DNA of 41,842 bases. It comes from an uncultured Prevotellaceae bacterium. GTDB lineage: Bacteria > Bacteroidota > Bacteroidia > Bacteroidales > Bacteroidaceae. The stretch is from positions 1 through 41,842 of the forward strand of contig CAMKSZ010000003.1 in assembly GCA_946415525.1 (NCBI GenBank), in the 5' to 3' direction. Positions 17,836 through 24,807 of this stretch are shown piece by piece. The notes under the pieces are model-generated. The model was given only the letters and a program-made list of their open reading frames with translations. It made no database searches and had not been told where the DNA came from. Made by a program: the position numbers and the translations under genes. How positions within the stretch are numbered: position 1 is the first letter of the stretch; every line of letters starts with the position of its first letter.

Positions 17836-20544
17836 ATGTTACGAAAAATCCCGACAATTCTATTGTTTTCATTATTTGCATTTTGTCCTGCTTTTGCCCA
17901 AGAAGAGCGTGTGTTGTCATCAAGCGACTTTCTAATACCTGTTGCTCCCGGTGGCGTACCTGTAGCCTTTTCAATTTCTGGCGAAGGCAAACGATTCTCG
18001 CCTATTTGGGGATTGGACCAAGCATGGATCAATGAACAAAACCTCCGGAAAGGCATCAACCACATGGGCAAGGAGAACATTGGCATTGGCAGATCTGCCT
18101 TTCGCGTGACAAAGGCATTGGTGAATGACAGCGAGTTGGCCACCGACCCCATCAATCATCTTCGCCAACGCAATACAATATTCAATATCGTTAGCGACAC
18201 ACTTCCCTTGGTGCTTACATGTGACCAAGAAGCGGGCGTGGATTCTTATTACCGCACAGGCAACACTGCCAATGTTGAGCGCTGGGCGGCTATGCTCAAT
18301 GCTCATGTAAAATGGCTGAAAGAAAACTCAAAACATCGCGTGGCGGGTGTCTCTCCTTTCAACGAACCCGACTATTGGACTTCCGAGGGAGCAACCATTA
18401 ACAACAGCCGTGACATTGCGAAAAAGATAAGGGACGACTATCCACAATTGTCTGATGTGGCCATTGTGGGTGCCAATACTTTGAATGACGACAAGGCTGT
18501 CAGTTGGTATAATGCGGGCAAAGAATACTACGATTGGGGCAACACACATCAGTTGGCTGGGTCAATGGACAATTACAAGGCATTCTATCAATTGTTGGCC
18601 AAAGACGGGAAAATTGGCTACAACGATGAAATGCACAATGTTGCGGAGGCCTTTATTGGCTTGGAATATGGGATGACTGTTGGCATTTGGTGGGGATTCG
18701 ACAGCCGTGCACGGGGTGAATTTTGCGATATCAGTCGGCATGGTGCTCGTCTTGGCTATGCAGAGCATCCCAATAATTGGACTGCCGCCACTGTCTATCG
18801 CCATGACGACGGCCGGGTGAAAGCCTTCTTGGGTTCCAGTGAGCGTCAGGCCTATACCACTCAGTATAGACTGATTTCTACAGACCATGAAGTGTATTAT
18901 GATGGTGTAGGCCCCACTCGAGAGATTCTTCAAACCATCCATGGTGGTACAGGCTATCAAAAAGGCCAGAAAAATGCAGAAAAGGTGATTGATGTCACAT
19001 GGGGGGCAGATGTTCAACCAAGTACCATTGACGGAACCTACAAAATAATGAACAAACTCACTCAAATGGTCGTGGCTGAACACGGTGAATTGAACGGCCA
19101 CCCCAATATCGCACAAGTCAACTACAACGGCAATGCCAAGCAACATTGGGAGGTGTATCCTGCCGGGAACTCTGTCGATGGCGACTATAGTTTCTATATT
19201 ATCAAGTCTGTGAACGACGGCAAGTTTATGGATGTGCTCAATTTCTCCACCCAAAGTGGAGCCAATGTCATTTCGTTTGGGTCGGGTACTCCTTCCAGCA
19301 ACGAGCAATGGTATTTGGAATATGCGGGAAATGGCTATTACTATATCCGCAATCGCGAAACCGCTCTCTATCTTACGTTGGCCAACTCCAACAAATTGCA
19401 AGGGGTTAATATTAATCAACAAACGAAACTCGACAATCCCGACCGTCAGTTATGGCGCTTCCTTCCCATTGACGCTTCTTGTGAGACAATTCCACCAGAG
19501 ACACCTACTGGTCTGACCTTGACCCCTCAAAGTGCAAGTATTTTGCTTGAATGGGAAGCCAATCAGGAAGCGGATATTGATGGGTACATGATATTGAGAG
19601 CCGAACAAGGAAAGGAAAATTGGAATACCATAGCAAGAAAACTGAAAACCACCAAATTTGTTGACAATTCTTGTCGGCAAGGAATTGATTATATTTATTC
19701 TGTCAAGGCCATTGACTTTAGTGAAAACATGTCGGAACCTTGCGAAGCAAAGGCTGCTTCGACAACCGGCGTTTCAACGATGACCACGAGATTGACGATG
19801 GACAATCATTTATTGGATGCCACTTCAAACCAAATGGATGCGGTAGCCTATGGCAACCCGCCATATGTCATTTCCAATTTGGCTGCCGAAGGAACACATG
19901 CACTCAACTTAAATGGCACCAACCAATTCGTACAATTACCCTACGAAATCACTTCCACCCCCGAAAGGACATTTATGGCTTGGGTTTATTGGCGAAACAC
20001 CAGTACTGCAGGGCAAAGACTATTTGATTTTGGAAATGGTCCTGACCAAAGTCTTTATTTGACTCCTTCGGACGGTAACTCCTTGGCCTTGGTTTACAAA
20101 AACGGGGAGAATACAGAGAATTTAAGGGGGGCGTCAAAGTTGGTATCACTACGATGGAAACATGTAGCCGTCACCATTGGAAAAGACAGTACCGTGGTTT
20201 ATGTTGATGGAGAAAAAGTGGCTCATTCAACATCTTTGACTTCTGATAATTTGAATTTTCATTCATCCCTCAACTTCCTTGGACGTGGCCAAGACTCGTC
20301 CAGTCCTTTGCTGAAAGCATATATAGATGATGTCAGATTTTATAATTACTCCCTCGAAGCAGAAGAAGTAAAAACTGCCATGCTGTCTGCTACAGACAAA
20401 ATTGAGACGATAGAAACGATGGACAACACTTCTATAGACGAGTTTTTTACCATTGGAGGTGTCAAAGTTGGCCAACCACACGATAAAGGAATCTATATTC
20501 AAAAATCCAAAGGAAAAAGAGCCCAAAAGGTCATCGTTCAATAA
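17836..20544 (+). CDS. Secreted clan GH-A-like glycosidase with ricin-type lectin, Fn3 and LamG domains
   Basis: A protein of 902 residues. In order: signal peptide (1-21); a TIM-barrel-like catalytic region (about 30-385); a ricin B-type beta-trefoil (about 395-545) with QxW-like repeats KQHWEV, NEQWYL and RQLWRF; an Fn3 domain (555-642); a LamG concanavalin-like domain (650-845); and a short T9SS-like tail (KGIYIQKSKGKRAQKVIVQ). Candidate catalytic acids are E177 in FNEPDY (acid/base) and E265 in YNDEMHN (nucleophile). The layout resembles GH30 or recent clan-A endo-glucanase families (GH157/GH158). I cannot separate these by eye, so no substrate is claimed. Two potential carbohydrate-binding modules suggest an insoluble or complex polysaccharide. 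Own promoter and own terminator, so a single-gene unit. Confidence 0.7.
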   Translation: MLRKIPTILLFSLFAFCPAFAQEERVLSSSDFLIPVAPGGVPVAFSISGEGKRFSPIWGLDQAWINEQNLRKGINHMGKENIGIGRSAFRVTKALVNDSELATDPINHLRQRNTIFNIVSDTLPLVLTCDQEAGVDSYYRTGNTANVERWAAMLNAHVKWLKENSKHRVAGVSPFNEPDYWTSEGATINNSRDIAKKIRDDYPQLSDVAIVGANTLNDDKAVSWYNAGKEYYDWGNTHQLAGSMDNYKAFYQLLAKDGKIGYNDEMHNVAEAFIGLEYGMTVGIWWGFDSRARGEFCDISRHGARLGYAEHPNNWTAATVYRHDDGRVKAFLGSSERQAYTTQYRLISTDHEVYYDGVGPTREILQTIHGGTGYQKGQKNAEKVIDVTWGADVQPSTIDGTYKIMNKLTQMVVAEHGELNGHPNIAQVNYNGNAKQHWEVYPAGNSVDGDYSFYIIKSVNDGKFMDVLNFSTQSGANVISFGSGTPSSNEQWYLEYAGNGYYYIRNRETALYLTLANSNKLQGVNINQQTKLDNPDRQLWRFLPIDASCETIPPETPTGLTLTPQSASILLEWEANQEADIDGYMILRAEQGKENWNTIARKLKTTKFVDNSCRQGIDYIYSVKAIDFSENMSEPCEAKAASTTGVSTMTTRLTMDNHLLDATSNQMDAVAYGNPPYVISNLAAEGTHALNLNGTNQFVQLPYEITSTPERTFMAWVYWRNTSTAGQRLFDFGNGPDQSLYLTPSDGNSLALVYKNGENTENLRGASKLVSLRWKHVAVTIGKDSTVVYVDGEKVAHSTSLTSDNLNFHSSLNFLGRGQDSSSPLLKAYIDDVRFYNYSLEAEEVKTAMLSATDKIETIETMDNTSIDEFFTIGGVKVGQPHDKGIYIQKSKGKRAQKVIVQ

Positions 20545-20567
20545 GTTTTTTTATTTAAATAGGATAA

Positions 20568-20609
20568 AAGCGGGCGGAGGCTAATAAGCATTTCCGTCCG
20601 CTTCTTTTT
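20568..20609 (+). terminator. Terminator after the ricin/LamG glycosidase gene
   Basis: AAGCGGGCGGA (20568-20578) pairs with TCCGTCCGCTT (20593-20603), an 11-bp stem with one G-U pair. TCTTTTT-like sequence follows. Confidence 0.85.
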
Positions 20610-20650
20610 GTAGCGAAATGTATTCAAAACGACAAATCGACAGCGTAAAA

Positions 20651-20665
20651 GTGTAAAAATTACAC
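20651..20665. promoter_or_regulatory. Perfect palindrome upstream of the promoter of the 1190-residue protein (candidate operator)
   Basis: GTGTAA-AAA-TTACAC is a perfect 6-bp inverted repeat with a 3-bp centre, about 65-80 bp upstream of the predicted transcription start. The position suits an activator site. No regulator gene is nearby, and I saw no second copy in the window. Confidence 0.35.
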
Positions 20666-20691
20666 GATTTGAAGTTTTTTTTCCTAAAAAA

Positions 20692-20723
20692 TGTGAGAGT
20701 ATTCTAAATTTTTATTATCTTTG
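20692..20723 (+). promoter_or_regulatory. Promoter for the 1190-residue module protein
   Basis: TATCTTTG (20716-20723) is an exact TAnnTTTG. TGTG (20692-20695) is a 3-of-4 -33 match with a 20-bp spacer. Transcription would start near 20730, leaving a leader of about 205 nt before the ATG at 20935, which is unusually long for this window. Confidence 0.6.
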
Positions 20724-20761
20724 CAACTGTTACAGAAATTTTAAAATAACCTACGCCTATA

Positions 20762-20904
20762 GGTCGTCATGATATTTGCTATCATGTAAGACCACAAAAG
20801 ATTTACAACTGGCTTGTCCAGCCTTCAATCTTCGCTTTAAGCAAGGAAAACAAAAACCTTATAATAAAAATCTTTTTAACTAATGCATTTGCTTCGGCAT
20901 CTGC
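20762..20904 (+). promoter_or_regulatory. Structured 5' leader with several hairpins
   Basis: The 390-bp gap 20545-20934 has no gene. It holds the upstream terminator, the palindrome, the promoter and this leader. Hairpins I can see: GGTC..CATGATA-TTTGC-TATCATG..GACC (20762-20793, 7-bp inner and 4-bp outer stem); CTGG-CTTGT-CCAG (20809-20821); and GCA..TGC-TTCG-GCA..TGC (20885-20904), which presents a UUCG-type tetraloop. An A/T-rich stretch then leads to the ATG. No known riboswitch class is recognised. The element may stabilise the message or regulate it. Confidence 0.4.
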
Positions 20905-20934
20905 GCGATTATTAACTTTTTAAATTTAACCTTT

Positions 20935-23900
20935 ATGAAAATTGCAAAACTACTTGTTTTGGGCGCATTGTTCCTTATGGGCAGCAATGCAGTCAAGGCT
21001 GTGGACGGCAGTGTTTGGAGCAAACCTACGGTCACAGAGTTCGCAAGTTTGGTGAATGGGGAAGTTTACTACTTCTACAACACCGGCAGTCAGCTTTTCT
21101 TCACTCAGGGCAATGCTTACGGCACACAAGCAAGTGCCGGAACTATTGGCCTTCAAGTGAGAGTGGAGGAAGTGGACAAAGGAGTTTACACCCTCACCGA
21201 CTATGTGAAAACCCAAAGTGCATGGAAGATGTGGTGGTTTGTACAAGATGCCAACATCATGTACGTCGACTACAACAACCAGCCCGACTTCCTTTGGGAA
21301 ATCAAGGACATGGGCGGGAATGTCTATCGTCTTTCCCCATCTGCCCTCAACCCCAACTGGAATGACAACACCAAGTTTGTTGGTTTGAATCGTGTCACCG
21401 ACCCAGAGAACACGGTACTGAATTCCGACTGTACAGCCGATGATGGTTCGTTCATTGATTGGCAGTTGGTGCCCCTGGCTGCAGGCGAAGCATACGAAGC
21501 CCAAATTACTATTTATGAAGCCGCCATGGCCCTCAAGGAAGTACTTGACAGAGGCGAGGAAATCGGAGCCAATATCGCTGCTCAAGTGGCTGTTTACAAC
21601 AACACCTCCAGCACCCTCGAGGAATTGAATGCTGCCATTGAGGCTGCAAAGAAGGCTGTTGAAGCACGCGAGGAAGAGTTGGTTGCAGAGAATTACGGCA
21701 ATGCAACTGTTGACAATCCTGTAAACGTGACCAAACTGTTCATCACCAACCCGACATTCGTCGGTAGTAAATATGATGGTTGGAGTGGCTCTGCATTTGG
21801 AGGTTACAACCCGAAAGAGAACGCTGAGCACTACAACAAGAACTACGACACATATCAGGTACTTTCCGAACTTAAGGAAGGTGTTTATAAGGTAAATGTG
21901 AATGCCTTCTATCGTGCCGGCAATGCACAGCCTGCCTACGACAACTACAAAGCTCAAAACGAGGAGTCGAAATATGCCAAGATCTTTGCAGTAACCGCTA
22001 CTGATAGCCTTGTGGTCAGTATTGCATCACCTTACACCGCTGGTCTGACAGCCAACATGACCACAGGCTCCTGGAGCACCGCCACAGATGCAGAGACCGG
22101 TGAATCGTTCGTCATCCCCAACAACATGGAGGCTGCCGACGAATTCTTCAAGGCAGGATATTGCAACGACAACAGCATCTTCATTGCCGTAACTGACGGC
22201 AACTTGAAGATTGGTGTTCGCAAGGACAACACCATCAGCGGTGACTGGAGTATCTTCGACGACTTCTCGCTGACTTATTATGGCAACAGCGATGAGGCTT
22301 ACAAGTTGATTCTCGCTTCCGCTCTCGAAAACATCAAGGACTTTAGTGATGCTTTCTGTACCCAATCTTATTTGGATGCCTACAATGCAGCAGCCAATGC
22401 CATCCGCAACGCCTCCACCAAAGAGGAAATCATGGGTGCTTTGAGCAATTATCAGAATGCTGTCGCCGAGTTGGAGAAGAATATCAAACTCTGGGAAGAA
22501 TTCATTAAACTTCGTGAGACAGCCAAGTCTGTGGCAGCCGACGAGAACTATGCCGAAGAGAACAGGTATGACCTTGGCGACTGGGCAGAATTGGAGGCAG
22601 AGGACATTCTCAAAAGCCATGAATTGACCAATGAAGAGTTGGAAGCCGAGATGGCCCGTGTGCAGGAAATGATTCAGAAAGTTTGGTCGGAGCCTTTCAA
22701 TGGAGCCGACATGACTAAACTGCTTGTCAATCCCGACTTTGAGAACAGCGATAATGGTTGGACAAAGCAAGCAGCCAGTGGTGGCAATGTGGCTATTGGT
22801 GGCAACAGCGACAACCACTGTTTCGAGGCTTGGAACAACGCCAACTTCGACATCTATCAGGTGGTGAAGAATGCTCCTATGGGTGTGTATGAGATTTCTG
22901 TGAAGGGTTTCTATCGCTATGGTCGTACAGCCTTCCAGGCTTACCTCAACAAGGAGCAATATACCACCAAGGAGACCTGCCCGGTATTCATCTACATGAA
23001 TGCCAACTCCACCCCGTTCACCAATGTCTATGGCGACCCCGTGCAAATCACCGACCCCGAATTCTATGCAGGCACTGGTACACAATCGGAGATGCTTGAG
23101 GACGGTACCACTGTTTATTTCCCCAACGACATGGCCAGCGCCGCCATCGCCTTTAAGAATAATATGTTCATGCAGTCGGCTTATGGTCTTGTGGCCCAGG
23201 AGGGAGATGAGATTCGTATTGGTGCCAAGGGTTGTTCCAACCAGTTGGGTGACTCTTGGTGTATTTGGGATGACTTCAAACTTACTTTCCGTGGCTTCCA
23301 AGCCGATGTTGTGAAACCAGTACTTGAGCAAGCCATTGCCGACGGTGAGGCTGCCCTTGGCAGTGCCATCGGTAAAGATGTGGTCGGCGATTTGCAAGCC
23401 GCCATCGACGAAGCAAAGGCTCTCGTGAATGGTGATGATGGAAGGGCAATGTTTGCCGCTCTGACCAAACTCTTCGATATGCAGGATGCTGTAAATGCCT
23501 CCAAGAACCTCTTCGCTAAGTTGGAGCAAGCCAATGAGAAACTTGCCCTTGCCATCCAGAGTGCTGTTGCTTCAGCAAGCATCGTCAACGAAGCCAAGGC
23601 TCTCAATAGCCAGATTACCAGTGGACTTGACAACCACGACTTCTCCAATAGCGATGTGGAAGAACTCATCAATCAAATCAACAAGATGATCAACCGCCTC
23701 GGTCTGCCGCAGGATATCGAGAGCGCAAGCGACAACAATCCTGTTATCTGCTCCACTGTCATCGTCAATCCGGCTTATGTCGAGGGTACCGACGACGGTT
23801 GGACTGGCACAGCATCAGTCAATGCTACTGCCAACGACGCCGAGATGTTCAATAAGAACTTCAACTACTACCAACTTATCCAAGGTCTTCCTGCTGGTAC

Positions 23901-24507
23901 TTACAAGGTGGTGCTTCAGGGCTTCTACCGTGCCGGTGGCTATGCCAATGACTATACCACTTGGACTGAGAATGCCGATGCCAACAACAACGCATTCTTG
24001 TATGCCACTGCTGGAGAAGACACTGTCAGTGTCGCTCTGCACCGCTTGGCTTCGCAAGCCTTCGTCATGGAAGAGTTGACAGACGGTTGGGTTTATGTAT
24101 CTGAATCAGAAGAGAACAAGTTGGCTGTCCCCAACAGCATGACAACTGCTGCCGATGCCTTCCAGACACCTGGTGCTGACGGCAAGAACCTCTACTCTGA
24201 CAATAGCGTGATTGTGAAGGTTGGCGAAGAAGGCAACCTGACCATCGGTCTGAGGAAGGACGTTACCCTCACCGATGACTGGACAATCTGGACCAACTGG
24301 CAGTTGATTTACTACGGCAAGAACAGCAGCCTTGATGAGAGTGGCAACCCGCTGAGCATCGAGACCATGAATGCCCAAGACATTGTCAATGCCGAGATCT
24401 TCACTGTTGATGGCATACGTGCCAACAAGTTGCAGAGGGGTGTAAACATCGTGCGTGAAACCCTGAGCGACGGCACCACCAGAGTCAGGAAAATCAGCGT
24501 CAAATAA
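20935..24507 (+). CDS. Large secreted non-catalytic protein with three FYR-type binding modules and helical linkers
   Basis: A protein of 1190 residues. In order: signal peptide (1-22); a beta-trefoil-like N-terminal region (about 25-182, with DFLWEI and DWQLVP); a helical FIVAR-like segment (183-255); FYR module 1 (262-450); a helical segment (455-590); FYR module 2 (592-786); a helical segment (788-930); FYR module 3 (936-1128); and a short T9SS-like tail (about 1145-1190, ending RVRKISVK). Each module carries an FYR-x-G motif (AFYRAG, GFYRYG, GFYRAG) and closes with a W-x-I-[FW]-x-x-[FW]-x-L strand such as WSIFDDFSLTYYG. No enzyme motif is visible. I infer a cell-surface adhesin or glycan-binding protein with modules spaced by rigid helices. 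It has its own promoter, a structured leader and a terminator. The same modules occur in the two minus-strand neighbours. Confidence 0.72.
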   Translation: MKIAKLLVLGALFLMGSNAVKAVDGSVWSKPTVTEFASLVNGEVYYFYNTGSQLFFTQGNAYGTQASAGTIGLQVRVEEVDKGVYTLTDYVKTQSAWKMWWFVQDANIMYVDYNNQPDFLWEIKDMGGNVYRLSPSALNPNWNDNTKFVGLNRVTDPENTVLNSDCTADDGSFIDWQLVPLAAGEAYEAQITIYEAAMALKEVLDRGEEIGANIAAQVAVYNNTSSTLEELNAAIEAAKKAVEAREEELVAENYGNATVDNPVNVTKLFITNPTFVGSKYDGWSGSAFGGYNPKENAEHYNKNYDTYQVLSELKEGVYKVNVNAFYRAGNAQPAYDNYKAQNEESKYAKIFAVTATDSLVVSIASPYTAGLTANMTTGSWSTATDAETGESFVIPNNMEAADEFFKAGYCNDNSIFIAVTDGNLKIGVRKDNTISGDWSIFDDFSLTYYGNSDEAYKLILASALENIKDFSDAFCTQSYLDAYNAAANAIRNASTKEEIMGALSNYQNAVAELEKNIKLWEEFIKLRETAKSVAADENYAEENRYDLGDWAELEAEDILKSHELTNEELEAEMARVQEMIQKVWSEPFNGADMTKLLVNPDFENSDNGWTKQAASGGNVAIGGNSDNHCFEAWNNANFDIYQVVKNAPMGVYEISVKGFYRYGRTAFQAYLNKEQYTTKETCPVFIYMNANSTPFTNVYGDPVQITDPEFYAGTGTQSEMLEDGTTVYFPNDMASAAIAFKNNMFMQSAYGLVAQEGDEIRIGAKGCSNQLGDSWCIWDDFKLTFRGFQADVVKPVLEQAIADGEAALGSAIGKDVVGDLQAAIDEAKALVNGDDGRAMFAALTKLFDMQDAVNASKNLFAKLEQANEKLALAIQSAVASASIVNEAKALNSQITSGLDNHDFSNSDVEELINQINKMINRLGLPQDIESASDNNPVICSTVIVNPAYVEGTDDGWTGTASVNATANDAEMFNKNFNYYQLIQGLPAGTYKVVLQGFYRAGGYANDYTTWTENADANNNAFLYATAGEDTVSVALHRLASQAFVMEELTDGWVYVSESEENKLAVPNSMTTAADAFQTPGADGKNLYSDNSVIVKVGEEGNLTIGLRKDVTLTDDWTIWTNWQLIYYGKNSSLDESGNPLSIETMNAQDIVNAEIFTVDGIRANKLQRGVNIVRETLSDGTTRVRKISVK

Positions 24508-24565
24508 ATTGTTACGAACGAACATCTTAGATTTTGAAACCATTCAATAATCAATGACTATCCAT

Positions 24566-24616
24566 AAGGAACTGGTGGCGGGCTAATGTCTGTCCACTGG
24601 TTCCTTTATTCTTTTT
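24566..24616 (+). terminator. Terminator after the 1190-residue module protein
   Basis: AAGGAACTGGTGG (24566-24578) pairs with CCACTGGTTCCTT (24594-24606), a 13-bp stem with two G-U pairs. TTATTCTTTTT follows. Confidence 0.82.
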
Positions 24617-24807
24617 ACAATTCTTTAAGGCATGTTGGCTCTTCCTTGTGGCGCCATCCTATAAAAGGCGGATAGATAACATTGTCTGTGGTCAATGATA
24701 TCCATCTGAAAATGGAGCAAAGGAAACAAAATACACCTTATATTATATATACAAAAACGAATAAGACAACCGAACAATCATCAAACCTAATAATAACAAG
24801 AAACACT
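24617..24807 (+). promoter_or_regulatory. Upstream region of the FAS1/SusCD operon; promoter not firmly identified
   Basis: Together with 24508-24616 this is a 300-bp gap without a gene. The only -7-like match I found is TAACATTG (24677-24684, one mismatch), without a convincing -33 partner. The last 100 bp are A/T-rich and probably form an untranslated leader. No strong hairpin is evident after the terminator. Confidence 0.3.

Noticed and set aside
22027-23529. A 500-codon open frame on the minus strand inside the 1190-residue gene
   Set aside because: It lies entirely antisense to a gene with clear domain repeats and a signal peptide. Its translation has no recognisable domain, so it is a shadow of biased codon use.
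20935-24507. DNA-level repeat or CRISPR-like array in the 1190-residue gene
   Set aside because: The similarity is between protein modules of about 190 residues and is too diverged at the DNA level. There are no short regular direct repeats or spacers.
24682-24807. Start of the first FAS1 lipoprotein at a TTG
   Set aside because: It would place 42 polar residues before the lipoprotein signal. The ATG at 24808 gives a normal lipobox spacing.
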